This document shows, piece by piece, positions 24,147 through 37,857 of a stretch of 64,000 bases of DNA. Each line of letters begins with the position of its first letter. Position 1 is the first letter of the stretch. The notes under the pieces were generated by a model. It saw only the letters and a list, made by a program, of their open reading frames with translations. It was not told where the DNA came from and made no database searches. The stretch is taken from the NCBI GenBank assembly GCA_037974665.1, contig CM075770.1, positions 99,307,350-99,371,349 on the forward strand, in the 5' to 3' direction. The position numbers were made by a program, and so were the translations under genes. Origin of the DNA: Ehretia macrophylla (lineage: Eukaryota; Streptophyta; Magnoliopsida; Boraginales; Ehretiaceae).

Positions 24147-25981
24147 TGCCTAGGGCCGATTAGGGGCTGTTTATACATGATTTTTGTGTAGCTTTAATGT
24201 GTGTTTTATGGAACTAACCTCTGTTTGCAACATAAAGAAATCCACTTTTGATGGCTCAATTTCATGAAATCATATGGTTGTTTAAATTTTTTCAGCATGG
24301 TTGTAATTTAATTATTTGAGTTGGTGGTTTATCCAACTATTGTAATAGTTAGATTATAACTTAGAATGCTGTTTGTAAACTCCATATGGAGTATAGGAAT
24401 GATTGTAATAGTATTAGTTTGCTAGATGTTGCAATTGATTCGCGAAATTGTCAAAATAGTCAAAAGGATAGGATTAGGAATGACCGTTGTTTTTTATCAT
24501 TTTCTAGGGTTTTTTGGCTTTATTTTGGTGTCTTTTAGATTATGGCTATTCACCCTAGGAGCTGTGGGTGATGGTGAGCCATAGTGGTCCGAATTTTAAA
24601 TCAATTTTGCACTAGATGGTTCAATTGGGGTGAAATTGTAATCAAGACAAAGTTTTGGGTGCCATGTGCAATTTGAAGAATTGATGGGGCGTAAAAGATA
24701 ATTTCCAAAGTCAATGTGGAGGCAAGAGACATTTTCACATACATTTAGGGTCAAATGTGTGATTGTGAAAAAGTCCTAAACAGGAAGCCATCAAAAGTAG
24801 AAAGTGGTTGTTTTTAGAAGTTACTATTTTTGTCATGGAAGTTTATATTCTTATTTTATTGAATATATCATATGACTGCATATCATCTAGTAACATGGCC
24901 AACCACTAGGATTTTTAAAAAAAAGGCTAAATCCAGTTAATTAATCTTAGGAAGGCTAATTAAAATCATAATCAGGAACTAGTTCATCTAGAACTAGAGA
25001 TTATGAATTAACTTAGGGTTAAATGCCTAGTGTGAACCTAAGAGCTTTAGTTAGCCTAGACTATCCTAAGTGGCCTCACGTAAACCCGAATTAGGTTATA
25101 ACTATTGCAATTAAAAGTGTTTTATGACAAGGGTCTATGGACCAAGCTTGTTTGGATTAAAACTAAAGTCAAATTGCAAAACATAGTTATAATTAAAAGG
25201 TATGTGGTAATTTAAAGTTGTTTTTAATAAGCAAAGGTCTCTGGGCTAAGTTTGCTTGGATTAAAACTATGGATCAAATTACAAAGACATAGTTATAGTT
25301 TATAAAAAACCTTACATACCAAAATATCAAGTGAGAGAAGGATTTAACGAAAGAATCCTAAGGCTTTCCATTTTGGTTTATACTAATAGTGGGAGCTATT
25401 CTGAGCTCACCTGCGTATGGGTCGTTCCCTTCAGAGGGTAGTCTCTTTACTAAGACTTAGCAAGAATAGATTACATTGAGTTTTCAACCGAAGTGTTGAC
25501 AGGAGCAACCATCCTTTCGGTGGGGTTTTCGTCATGGACCACTTCATAGAATATTGATCTAGGTTAACCACCCTTCGGTAGGCTCATATTAAGAATATTC
25601 TAAGTGAAAAGGCTCATGGAAAAATGGTTAATTGCTTGAGATTAAAGGATGGTATCCTCCCTTCGGAGGTCTTACCATTACTCTAATGAAGTCAAATATG
25701 AATCAGTGATTGGAGTATCATTAGGTAGAGTCTATCCAGCTAATGATATTTCGAATAAGTGTAGCTTAACTTAATCAAAACTGCAATATAACCATCCCTT
25801 CTGTGGAATATTGTGAGTAGGATTAAGACACTGTGACATCAAAGTAGTTTAAGGGTTTAACTACTATTTTTAAGAAATAGATGTCAAAAGTATGAATGTT
25901 TACTTTCCTTTCATAATCTTTCATTTATATACATATCAAATAGTTCATTAGTCTGATTAAACTGTTTGTAAATATCCAGAG
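24147..25981 (+). other. Leader of Q downstream of A
   Basis: This is non-coding copia leader before gag. It has two local features: a two-copy repeat around GGTCT(A/C)TGG...AAGTTTGCTTGGATTAAAACTA (about 25125-25290), and several CCTTCGG-type words spaced through 25420-25690. I see nothing else. Confidence 0.6.
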
Positions 25982-26749
25982 ATGTCAGTTGGTTCTTTTA
26001 TTCCACGTATCAGTATTTTGCTTGAGAATAAATTGATTGGCTCAAATTATTATGACTAAAAAAGAAATTTGGTTATGATACTCACTGCCAGAGGTTATGA
26101 CTATGTTCTATTTCAACCCTGCCCTATCATCACCCCTGAGTCAACTTTGGAGGAGCAGACTTTTGAAAGACAATGGAAGAGAGCCAATAATATGGCTAAG
26201 TTCTACATCATATCTTCCGTGTCAAAAGTACTCCAGGTCCATATTGAAGGGATGAAAACTGCTAAGGATATCATGAACTACTTGGAAGGTATATTTGTTG
26301 AAAATAGCAAGCCGGCATGGCAAGCTGCTTTTAGAGCAATCATGAACACTAAGATGGCTGAATGAACGTCCGTCATAGAGCACGTGCTCAGAATGGTAGA
26401 ATACCTAGATGCAGCCAGAGTCCTTGGTACAGAATTTGATGGCCAGAGCCAAGTAGAAATGATACTAGAAACTCTACCTGAATCATTTGCTCATTTCAAG
26501 CTCCGCTATTATGAGGGCAAGATAGATATAGGCCTATCAAATGTGATGGAGGAACTTCAAGCAGTAGAGACTACTCTGAAATCCTATGACTATGTAGATC
26601 TTACTCAATCTTCATCTTTTTGTCTTGCTCCTCACAACAAGAAGATCAAAAAGAAGGGTAAGCAGCAGAAGCGTGAGATGGATATAAAAAGTAATAGAAT
26701 AATGGTGATAAGCTCCGAGGAAACTGCTTCGAGTGTGACTTCGGGTTAG
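25982..26749 (+). pseudogene. gag: Ty1/copia gag pseudogene (Q)
   Basis: The reading frame starts MSVGSFIPRISILLENKLIG and continues in one frame to 26749, apart from in-frame stops at 26057-26059 and 26363-26365. It has the usual copia gag layout: an N-terminal 'N.Y..W' region (the tryptophan position is now a stop), a helical block with WKRANNMAKFYIISSVS, then IMNYLEGIF, LGTEFDGQSQVEMILETLP and a lysine-rich tail (KKIKKKGKQQK). This matches UBN2/Retrotran_gag families. Gag would package the element RNA. The zinc knuckle is not visible, and the frame ends early at 26749. Protease motif DSGTTN follows 110 bases later. Confidence 0.88.
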
Positions 26750-29562
26750 GCACTAGAAGAGGATCATACCTCATGTACCTAGCCAAGGGCAAGATAGGTA
26801 CCTCTATTTTCTTTCTAGTTGAAACTTTTTTTAGTGGTAGATTCTACTTCTTCGTGAATAGTAGACTCAGGCACTACTAATGTTGACTGCAATTCATTGC
26901 AGAGGTTTCAAGACACCAAGAAGATGGTTTAAAGGAGACTCTGAATTGCAATGAGGCATAAGGACCAGCATATGGGCATATGTAGTGGGAGATGTTACTT
27001 TTGGTTAAGAAATAGATAATCTTTGAATAATGTTTTGCAAGTTTTTCCCGTTTTGCGATGAACATTGTTTCAGTTTTCGCAATAGTTGATTTGGATGTTC
27101 ATTTTGTTTTGAATGGATCCAAGTTTTTTTTTTTTTGGAAAATAATGAAAATAGTTTATTCTTTGATTATTTCTAATGATAATATCACTGCATAACACTA
27201 AGTTAATATAGTCAAGTACATAAAGAGAAGTTTTTTCTCCTATCTATTTTGTGTCATTTGTGTTTAGGTTAATCTAAACAAACTTTAGAGAATTGGTTAG
27301 AATAGGTCCCTGGACCTATTGGATCTTAAACCATTGATCATGACTCAAAAGTACAAAAGGTAAAAGTAGACTAGGTATGCACAATTGTGTGAAGTTCTGG
27401 TTTGACAACTAGTTGTCACACAGTAAATTGTGCTTCATCCCTATACACCAAGATTCCTACCGGAATAGTGCATTGCTTAGGAAAAATTTACACTATTTAT
27501 TGAGTTTTGGTAAGATTCATGATGAATCAACTTGTTAATATCCTTGTTAAATAGCAACAAATATACTAAATCTAGTTTTGTCTATATCAGTCCATAGGAT
27601 ATCCCTTGGTTAATGGATGTAGAGATATGTCCATGTATAGGATTGTCCAGCTTATGAACTGAATGACATTTGAGATGTAGATTGGATATGTGCTATTTTA
27701 TATTCAAAAGGTACAAGAATGGATAAGTTTACAACCTCTAGGAGCCAAATCCTTAGGGAAATGTTATATAAATCGTCCAGGACTAGACTCAGAGATTGCA
27801 TTAAAGGAAGTCCCACCAGGATCCTCAATATTACCAAGTCCCACAATAACGCTGGGAAAGTACAACAACATGACTCTAGCTCACAGACGAAGCCATGTCG
27901 TAGTGGGAGGAAATCCAGGCAACTGGATGAAGAGTTCAGAGAGTTCTACCAAACAGACTCCGATGATCAGGTAGTGGATCTCAAGAAATATGACATCCAA
28001 TGTGAATGCAGACGAATGACACCTAGCAATAGAATTTGAGATTGAGTCAAGTGCTCTTATCAGATTATGGCATCTTGTGCCCTCACCTAAAGAAATTAAA
28101 CCCATGGGGGTGTAGGTGGGTATACAAGAAAAAAAAAGTGATGGATTAGAAGGTGAAACCATCAAAACAATAGTTTATAGCGGAAAAGTACACACATAAA
28201 GAAAGGGTTTGACTATGAGGAAACCTTTGTCACATTAGCTATGCTAGAATCCATCATGCTACTCTAAGCCATCGTTTGATTACGAGATATGGCAAAATGA
28301 TTGTCAAGATAGCTTTCTTTAATGGAATTCTTGGCAAGTGCATCAATATGATGCGACCAGATATGTGTATTGCTTAAGGTCAAACTTGTATAGTCTGTAG
28401 GCTTAAAATTCTATTGATGGACTTGAGCAAACATCCAGAGCATACAACATTATATTTGATCATATTTCTTGATCAAAATGTTGGTGAGCCCTGTATGTAT
28501 GATAAACTAGAAAAGAATGTTGTAGCATTCTTGGTCTAATATGAGGACAACATTCTACTCATTGAAAATGATGTAAGGATGTTGTCATCCATTGAGGTTT
28601 GATTGTCTTCTCAATTCCCGGTGAAGGACTTGGGAGAAGTGAGCTATGTTCTAGGCATCAAGCTTTGCACGATCGCAAAGCAGTGATACTAGCTCTTTCT
28701 CGAGTTTCATAAATTGAGAAGATACTAGTAAGATTTGGCATACAGGACTCCAAGAGATAATTGTAGCCTCTCAGGTATGGAGTCTCTCTATCTCAAAATC
28801 AATGTTCGAAGACATATGAGAGATAGAATTCATAGAAGGTTCTATATGCATCAACGAATGGAGACCTTTTTTATATGTTGTGTTTTGTACTAGGATGAAT
28901 ATCTACTTTGCGTTGAGCGAGATAAGTAGATAATAACCAAAGCTAGAACAATAGTAGAGTATATACTCAAGTATCTTTGTGAGAACGAGGGATTTTATGC
29001 TAGTTCGTTAAATCTGAAGGTCTTATACCTATGAGGTACACAAGATTTAGATTTCCAGTCAAGACATAAATTTCAAAAGCTCGGCTTTTGAAAATGTCGT
29101 TACTATGCTAAAAGCTTGTGATATGGATAAGGTGAAAAACAGTCTTGGATTGTTTACTCTACCATATGGACAGGGCATGACGCAATGCATAAAACAACAT
29201 AAAAAAAAACTGTGTGGCTCATGAAATTATTAGTAGAATTGAGGCCCATGGCTAGTGGGAGCTATATGGCTCAAGAAATTCCTGATGGAATTAGAATACC
29301 TGATAGAAGTACAGATACTCATAGAGTGTACTGCAATAATGGTGGAATAATGAAAGAATGAGAAGAATCAGAGAACCACTAGATTGGGAAGCACATAGAA
29401 AGAATGAGTACCATAAGATTCAGGGAATTATCCAATAGAATAATGAAGTGGTAGGGAAATGCTTCAGCCAATGGTTCAGTGGACCCTGTCTTACAGAGAG
29501 GGTATTTAATACTCTTGTAGGGGCTACAAGTGTTGGATTAGGATAGTGGTAGTGCTCATTAG
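26750..29562 (+). pseudogene. pol: Ty1/copia pol pseudogene (Q): protease, integrase traces, RT, RNase H
   Basis: The protease motif VDSGTTN lies at 26861-26881, followed by CNSLQRFQDTKK. Integrase is nearly unrecognisable (27300-27900). RT begins near 28060 with PSPKEIKPMG, then KGFDYEETFVTLAMLESIMLL. Its catalytic motif is degraded to YEDN (28540-28551) where YVDD is expected, followed by ILLIENDV and PVKDLGEVSYVLGIKL. RNase H traces include IWLKKFLMELEYL near 29262 and a SANGSVDPVLQRGYL-like end near 29480. There are dozens of stops and several frame changes, and parts of RT are missing. The domain order (PR-IN-RT-RH) fits copia, and the gene is certainly dead. Confidence 0.85.
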
Positions 29563-29576
29563 TGCAAGTGGGAGTA
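29563..29576 (+). other. Polypurine tract of Q
   Basis: TGCAAGTGGGAGTA lies directly before the right LTR (TGTTGAAATTGG), as is typical of copia elements. Confidence 0.75.
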
Positions 29577-30351
29577 TGTTGAAATTGGATGCCCTAAAGA
29601 CCACTAACACTAAGACATCTCAGTATAATGGTTATTAATCAGTTAACAAATCAGAGCATTCATTATGAGCATGTTATATTCTCTCTTTTATTTGATATAT
29701 GTGTATGCAAGAGGTTCCTTGATACAAGTGAATAGCATAGATGCATGGTGATTTACACAAAAGGTCTATGCTATGAGGCTTGGATCAAAACTATTAGTTC
29801 ATAACCGAATAGTGAAGTTGGGTACTTCACTATGTAAGGTTATAATGAGAGGGTCTCCTATTTGGTAAGATAACTTGCCTTTAGTCATTGGAAGGGCTTT
29901 TCGGACTTTTCTCATTAGTGCATTATGATGCATTGAACGGGACTACAATAGATGCAATCTCAATGGCATTTCTATCATTGTTAGAGAACCAAAAGCATCT
30001 TAAGCTACTAAGTGACCAATGGTCTATATCATGAGCATATGTGGATGTATCGATGTGTTCTAGGACATGTATTTTGATTCACTATAGGTGAGTTCTTATA
30101 TTAGGGTCAATAACTCGGTGTTTTGGACATATGGACTAGATCTATAAGGTTGCATATGGAACGCCCCGATCGCTCCCGAGACCAGAGGCTCTAAAAACCA
30201 AGCTATTATCAACCCAATCCTAAACCCAGGCAAAGATTTTTAGGAAAAACGGACAGAGTCTCCCCTGTACTGTGGACATTCTGAAAACATGTAAGCAACC
30301 AATAAAGCCACAAAACAACCTGGAACTCCAATTCTAATTAAAAACTGAAAC

Positions 30352-30374
30352 TTTAAGGCCATCCGAGCCTTAAA
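30352..30374 (-). other. LTR hairpin 2 of B
   Basis: On the minus strand TTTAAGGC, loop TCGGATG and GCCTTAAA form a perfect 8-bp stem. The loop is identical to that of P. Confidence 0.8.
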
Positions 30375-30760
30375 ACATTCAAACAGTGAGAATCATGCAA
30401 GCATGCATTCATGATAAATATTCTTTACAAAACTGCTTATCATGCCACTCCATGATAGCCTTTAAACACTCTTAGGAATTGAAAACAACTATACAACCGA
30501 TCATTCACTTCCAATCATGCAAAGTAGCTAAGAGTAGAAACATAAGTTATTACATGCCACAGATACATATCATACATTACCTTCAAATTTACAGCTAAAC
30601 AATATATACATGAACCCATAGACTCCGGAATAGGACATAAGTAATACAAACAGATTCTTTATATAACCAACAGGAAACACATCCACCTTAAGCAAGTATC
30701 ACACAACAACTAAGGAAACTTCTCCTCCAATTGCAACTCCTGAAATATGTTAATGAGGTA

Positions 30761-30781
30761 TAAGCAACCACAATTGCCCAG
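30761..30781 (-). other. LTR hairpin 1 of B
   Basis: On the minus strand TGGGCAA and TTGCTTA pair (7 bp including two G-U) after CCCTCAC. ATTTCAGG follows about 18 bases later, as in A. Confidence 0.65.
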
Positions 30782-33700
30782 TGAGGGATAAAGACTACTC
30801 AGGACGTACAATGCAACAATTATAGCAGTTAGCAAGAAGGCAAGTAAAGTACATATGAAACAGTAAATAACCACACATATCAAAGGATACGATATACTTA
30901 ACCCCAACACTCTAGAATTCTCTTATCTTTGATCACGAACCACGAACCATGATCAATGTGCCGGCATAACCCCAATCACTCCAGTAGGTGTACTCTGGAT
31001 GTACCCTGATAATCCTACGACCCAACATCCCCTGGCAATTTTTGGACCAGGCGAGTGAGGGACTAGGGCACGGAGATCGAATATCCATTGGCAAGCCCGC
31101 TGCCGCCCAGCCGATATTCAATACAACTGCCCCTAACACTATGGTTGCGTCACCACTATGCAATGCACTTAAATCCAATGACAGTATAACAAGAATATAG
31201 GGCAATAACACATAGGAGGGACAACAAAGTAGGTTGCCCTCGAAAACAATTAAGATATAAACAAAATATAACTCAAGCAATTATCTTAAGTCATACAATT
31301 TATTAAAGAGAAAATGAACCAAAATGCACAAAAGGATGAAAATCCCTCACCTTTACCAAGCTCCAAGATGCAAGAATTGACTTCACTCTCAAACATTTTG
31401 GATAGTCAATTGAAGCATTCTTGTGGCTATAAAACATTTCATAACCTCCTAGATGGCATTAACTATATTAATATTTTACAAGTAACATTTATAACAAGCT
31501 CAATCAAATACCCTTTTTTTTGTAACAACCATTAATAATCCAATAATTCACATATAAATAGAAATTTACTTGTAGGCAATTAAACTCACAATTTGAATCC
31601 ATTAATTTCATGAGTTAAGCAAGTAGAAATATTACATAGCAGGATCCTGAAATAAGTAATCTAAGTTAGAAGCTTCTCACTAGCAAACTTAGGGTTAAAA
31701 GTAAAAGGATGACTTAACAACTCAAGAAGGGAGTGTTTCAACTAGAATATTAAAGTTAGGTGCATTTAAGTTAAAGCATAGTTAACCCAAGTTAACATAA
31801 TACCATACATTGTTTGTGATTTTCTTCATTCTAGATTAGATAATAACTTACATGTAAAACTAGTTCAACTCCACCTAATAATAGACTAGCAATTAACTCA
31901 ATTTAAGGAATCCTCTTAAGAGTTTATAGCTAAAATAAGACAAGTTCCATTAATTGTTCAATAATACATTCATTAACATCGACTTCCAAACATTTACTTC
32001 TTAAAAGACTTCTAAATCATACATTCTCTTACTTTCCAATGATTATTAGTTAGTGCATAATATTTAACTCAACCAACATTCCAGCTCTTAGTTAGCTAAC
32101 TATTCAAGAAATAAGTGTTTCACTTAAGACTTTATAACTGATAACAAACCATCCTAATCATATCATTATCTAGCTCAACAAACTTTAATATAACTTATAA
32201 CACATTATTTCACAAGTAAGATACGGGATAGGAAGCCTATCTATCAATAAGTTCAACATTAACTTGACAACAATTTAAAATAAGAACAATTTCATCTCAC
32301 TTTCATAGCAAACTCAAGTTAAAGATAACATTTAACAAGCCAATAAATAACTACTTCACAATTAACTTATATTCTAACTAAACCCCTACACAATTAAACT
32401 AACTCTTCAATTTAAAATTAAATCATAAGCTTAAAGAATAGATGCTACACCAAAACACTTGTCTTCATTTTCAATCAAATTAGCGTTCAAGATAAACAAT
32501 AGATCTAAATCACATTCATTTATAACTAAACAATTATTTTCATGTAGATAGTATGACATGCAAGCTATAGTTAACATCTACATGACTTAATAAATGAGTT
32601 CACATTCTAGCAAGAGGGGTAAAAGGGCAAGGGAAAAGGCAGTTGCATTCCATACTAACTCATGATTTTTATTTACTCATTCAATCTTAATTATATCACA
32701 ATTTATATAACCATAAGAGCTCCATTACGCTACTAATCATCCAAGAATACTACACAATAAAGTCTTGATCGAAGATATCCAATTAGAGTTGAAATATATC
32801 ATCACTTCTAGCAAAATAACAATGAAATTCAGATTCTCGCGCAATAGGACAGTTCTGACACATCTCACCAAAATGATCATAACTTATTCTAGAAAACTCC
32901 GATTAATGCACCGTAAAAAGCATTAGAAACTAGACTCGTAAGGCTTTCTAATGGTATATAATTCAACCCCTAATCCTTCTCCAATTAATACAGTTTTAAG
33001 CTCGAAATTTCCTTAGTTTTGCTGAAAAAATCTGGATAGCCACGGTTGAACACACACACATGTACACGCATGCCTCCTATGCTAATTTTCAGATTTGCTA
33101 CAGTGTTTTCAGCTTTTCTCTTTTTTTGTTTTTTTTTTGTTTTATGAGTTATTATATGTATATGTTAAGTATTTAAAGGGTGGGGTCAACTTGGGTGAGT
33201 TTATTGCCTACTAAAATGAGCCTAGTCAACTTAAAAACGAGTCTAATGCACATAAATTAAGTTAGCTAACCAAAACATAATGGTTCATACGTAATACTAT
33301 TCATTCATTTTAACAAATCATTTTCTAAACGAAGGCTCCTATCGCTTTAAGCTCAAATGCACATTTTTCTCATTCCTATAACAATTAATATGATTTAAGA
33401 AAAATACTAATTCATGGTAATTATGTAGTTGAAAAATGGAATGAATAGTAACTAAAGAAGACAACAAGCAAAGCACAGAAGAAATGCGCAATTAGTGGAT
33501 GCAACAATGAATGAATATACGGCAAAAATCTCGGGCGTCACAACATACATATGAGTCATGATTCTATGATATCTTAATTGATAGTGAGCTACACGCTTGG
33601 AGTTATCTATATGATCATCCAAAATCTAAGATCTTAATAATATAGCTCGGGCTATATTGGATATTAGACTTGTGGGTCGCTCCCAAGACAAGGAAATAGT

Positions 33701-34339
33701 ATATGGGTGATGGTTATAGGAAAGATAAAGGTCCAAGGTGTAGATGTAATCAAGATAGGATGATAGTACGAATGTAAGACCTACTCTTGATTGCAGTTGA
33801 AAACATAGAGTGGCATTTTTGTCATTTTACTTAGTAGGTCAAAGATGAAACCACCACTAGAAGTTTATTAGTTGTATTGAAGTGTAACCATAACTCTTTA
33901 GTGAAATGAGATAAGGCTAAAATGGTCAAAATGCTGCTAGTGACTAGCATGGGCATTTTGGTCATTTTATAGTCAAAACAACTATGTCTTAAAGTCCCTT
34001 TCCTTGCTACTTTCCTTAATGGTTAACTACCTATTTCCTTATTTAGCATTTGTGTGTAAATTGAGTATAGTTTCGTAATTGGGAACATGCAGCTCGATTT
34101 GGAAAGGCCAGGACATCAGGACAAGGAACATTCTTAAGACAAGAATGTTTGTCCTAGCATCTAATGTCCATATGGCATGTGTTCTGCGTATGGATAAGGG
34201 TGTGAGGTGTAATGATCCCAATCCCAACCCTTCTAAAGACTAGGTCAGGAGTCTATGCTCGCAGTTGTATTGATCTCATATATAAACTTTTACAACATTA
34301 GAAGGAATAAAATGTAGAGAACTTTTATTAATTAGCTAC

Positions 34340-36654
34340 TGTTGGAGATATGCCCTAATGCTATATAGTTAGATGACCTATTTTAGGATATTTTGGCATT
34401 AGCTTGTACATAATGGCATTTACATCTATATGTTTGTTTGCATATTGACATGTTTGTAACATTTATATTCTTCGTCATTCTTTTTTATGAATGTGTCCTT
34501 AATGTTTTTCGGAAAAGAAATATATTCTAAAAGAGTTTAGAATACGTTGGCATATTTCTTTGATAGCCCTCAAATTATTCGATCGGGACTAGAATAATCA
34601 AGTACGGGCTATCATATGTAGTTACCTTTGATTAACATAGGGATGTTAATGATAAAAGGGTAACGAGCCTTGTGCCATAACAGCATATAGATGCGATTAA
34701 CTTATATATGAATGATCGTTAGTGGAACGAATCATTGAATGTGACCAGAATAACAAACTACATGACTTTGGATTAATAGTTTGTTATTCGTTGCGAATTG
34801 TGCAAATTAATCATTTGACTTGAGAAATTATGGCTACCGAATATATCAGGGGCTAAATCTTGCGTTTGGATAAAACTCACCTTATTCAAGGTGAGTAATG
34901 GCCTCTTACAGTTTAGTCTTGTGATATAGAGACCGACATGTAATAGTTAAGATAGGATCCGTTAACCTCCGACGTGAGGCAATGTCCTATGCGATCTTAT
35001 TTCAGTTGTTGAATGAAGAAGTCCTTGGCTGGGGTGCAAAAGATGGAATGTGGAAATGGGTTTTTCCATAGGTGTCATCTCTCATTTTACCGAATGGATC
35101 TATGCATGGAATCGAGCTATAGGACTTAATCGTATCATGGTTCTCATTCGATCGGGACATATTTACTGGAAGAATCGGACTGCATGCTAATTTATGACTA
35201 TAAATAGATTCATAAAAGTTGGACTTCATTACCATATAAATTGTCATGATACATGTATGTTGCTAGACGTAACTCTTGAACGTGAGGGTATTCTGAAGAA
35301 TGATGGAGACATTCCCAGAATAAATTAAAAGCGTTTAATGGTCCCTCATCGCTATACGGTTATGAATCTAGAAAGTCACACATATAAAGAATATCAAGAA
35401 TAAAACATTTAATAAGCTTGTAATTCATTTTGGAACGTTAATTGTTAAGCGGGCCAAAAGTATAATTATTAAAAGTATTAGGGCCAAAGTACAAATATTA
35501 AAAGTATTAGGGCCAAAGTACAAATACTGAAAGTATTCGGGCCAAAGTAAAAATAGAGAGAGGGGTCAATTTTCAACTAGTTATTCTAACGAGGATTAGA
35601 ATTACTAATTGGAAAGTTGTCACTAGAAAACAAAAGACAAATTGCCATTAGAAGACAAAACACTAGTGGACGAAACACTAGAAGATAAAGCACTAAAAGA
35701 CAAAGAACAAATTGGCAAATGAAGATGTCTTGAATGTATGCAGGCTTGCCACTTGGCAAAAGGAAGATATATCAAGATAATGCATACTTGCCACTTGTCA
35801 CAAGATAAGACAACTCAAGACATTATATGAAGGCCATGTTCTCTTCTTTGTACTAGTTGGATTTTCGGCCATAGTATGCTCAAGCAAGACAAGAATAGCT
35901 TTCATTCTCTCTTTCTCTCACTTCTTCGGCCAACACCAGAAAGCAACAAAAGAAAATTTATCTCACTTCTTCTTTCGCTTTCTACCCCTCGGCCAAGATA
36001 AGAAGAAACACTTGGTGTTTCTTTCTTGTACTTTCATACACACACAAGCTCAGCTCTATTATCGGGAAGCTAGCACATTTACTTGGTTGGTGGAGTTTGC
36101 TTTTGAATACTCGTGTGTTTCAGTCTATGAATTTTATACTTTGAATGAGGCTAGTCAACGCCATCTCATTTTTATAATCATTTCGGCCATCAACGGGAAT
36201 GAAGAAAAAGATGAGAATTATGTCTTCTTCCTCGATGCTCTTGGCCAAAGCACGAAAAAAATTTAAGTATTATTCTTTTTGCTTTATATCTATTTGCAAG
36301 CTCTAATATACTATTAAGTAGCTAGCACATTAACTTAGTTTATAGAAATAACCTTTGGTTGCTTGTATGTTTTGATCTAGAGCATTTGCACATGTGAAGG
36401 AGGCTTGTATATGTCATAGCATCTCTGTCGTGATTCCACATTCTTTCGGCTATAAATCAGAGGTATACCATTTTATCTCTCGTTTACTTTATAGTATATT
36501 TGATATATTATATGTTTCATGGTGATTGCCATGGAGTTTACTTTGGAATGCATGTGATTATAAAAGTTAATGTTGAAAATTTTAAAATGCTCAACGCTTC
36601 CGCTTTAACTCTATTATGTTGTGAATCACACGTTTCTAAGAGATGATCATTTCA
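34340..36654 (+). repeat. 5' LTR of D (2315 bp)
   Basis: It starts TGTTGGAGATATGCCC and ends GATGATCATTTCA. A four-copy 29-30 bp tandem (35451-35555, unit beginning GGGCCAAAGTACAAATA) is present here and in the right LTR. A short ORF near 36012 recurs in the right LTR and is not a gene. Confidence 0.88.
35451..35555 (+). repeat. Four-copy 29-30 bp tandem in the D LTR
   Basis: Units begin GGGCCAAA at 35451, 35481, 35510 and 35539. The equivalent array in the right LTR is at 42224-42330. Confidence 0.8.
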
Positions 36655-36656
36655 AG

Positions 36657-36670
36657 TAGTATTAGAGCCA
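36657..36670 (+). other. Primer binding site of D
   Basis: TAGTATTAGAGCCA lies two bases after the LTR. It has two mismatches to TGGTATCAGAGCCA. Confidence 0.65.
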
Positions 36671-36804
36671 CGATTTTTAAAGTCCATGAAATCACATGTA
36701 TAGCCATAGATCTAACCATTAAAGTATGTAAAATGGCCTTATTTCATGATTCTAAGCATATGCATGTGAAGATCTATGATTGTGTATGATAGTTCAAGAA
36801 ACGA

Positions 36805-37120
36805 GAAAGTAGAATACTTTTCCCTTGGCATGGCCAAGAGACACTCGGCTTTTGGATGGTTGAAAAACATGCCACTTCATGTGTATTATACATCGTATAC
36901 GTTGAAACATGGAACATGTGAGTAGAGCCTTTTCTCCTAGCCTTGGCCATTTCTTTTTCGCCTTGAGGTTGGTTTTTGAGAAATGTGCCGCTCATGTGTA
37001 TTGTAGTCGTACATGATGGAACATGGAACATGAATGAAGATCATTTTTTCCCTTGCCATGTTCAAGAGTTTTCTTGGGATTGTGAAGGTTGAAAAGTTGT
37101 TTCTATTTTGCTTGTACTTG
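36805..37120 (+). repeat. About 115-bp tandem repeats in the D leader
   Basis: Three diverged copies share the order (C)CCTTG(G)CATG(G)CCAAG, GGTTG(A)AAAA, TCATGTGTATT and GGAACATG. Copies start near 36805, 36915 and 37040; the last is partial. Confidence 0.65.
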
Positions 37121-37857
37121 CCATGATGATCAATCTTGACTTCCACAAGTGATATAAAGTGTTATAATCACATAATCTATTGGTTTACATACAAATTGGC
37201 AAGGTGTTGCTAATGGATGTTAAAGATTAGATGGTTGTGTTGTCTTTTGTATGTGATGCATAAGATATTTGGTAGTTTACTTGTCTAGCTTGGATTGCAT
37301 GTTGATATGCATGATCTTGGCTGTATGAGTTTGATTGATTGAATGGTGAACTAGATCATGGACTCGGTATTTGAATGGTTTATAATTGAGACATAAGTCT
37401 TATTTTACTTTCTTGTAATTGAAAGAATTATGTAGTGAGGACTATATGTAATCTTTCAAGACAAAGTACAAGAAGACCATTGAAGGCATCCAAGGAAGAA
37501 GAAGATCTTGAAGGCATTAGATGTGTTTTAGGATAGTCTTATTTTCTTATTCTTGGTCCAAGTCCATGATCCACCATTCGTTTGTGTTGTATGCATCCTA
37601 TTTTATATGCTTTATATGTTGGTAGCTTATAAGTAGCTTTGTGTGCACTATGAGATCTTAATGTATGATTCATGCATATGTGTTCATTCGTTTACTTATT
37701 TGTGATATTTGCTTATAAATGAATTAATGTGCAAAGTGAGACCTTAACAAACAAACAAAACTCCCCATGTGAAAACTTATATTAGATCTGTAAAATATGT
37801 TTTACTAAAGTCCTCCACCATCCTAGGATCTAATTAAACTTAAAATGAATACGTTCC

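Larger units (their letters stand above)
30157..33542 (-). mobile_element. Solo LTR B (3386 bp), chromovirus-like
   Basis: The minus strand begins TGTGACGCCCGAG and ends GGGGCGTTCCA. It is flanked by GCATA (30152-30156) and ACATA (33543-33547); the uninterrupted left Q LTR has GCATA, so one base has mutated. It is a diverged relative of P: both share the first ~300 bp, the module (word at 30985-31001), hairpin 1 (30762-30781) and hairpin 2 (30352-30374), and an ACAGGGGAGACTCTGTCCG word near 30250. No coding capacity was found. Confidence 0.9.

Noticed and set aside
36012-36266. ORF repeated near 42855-43076
   Set aside because: It is present in both LTRs of D and explained by LTR duplication.
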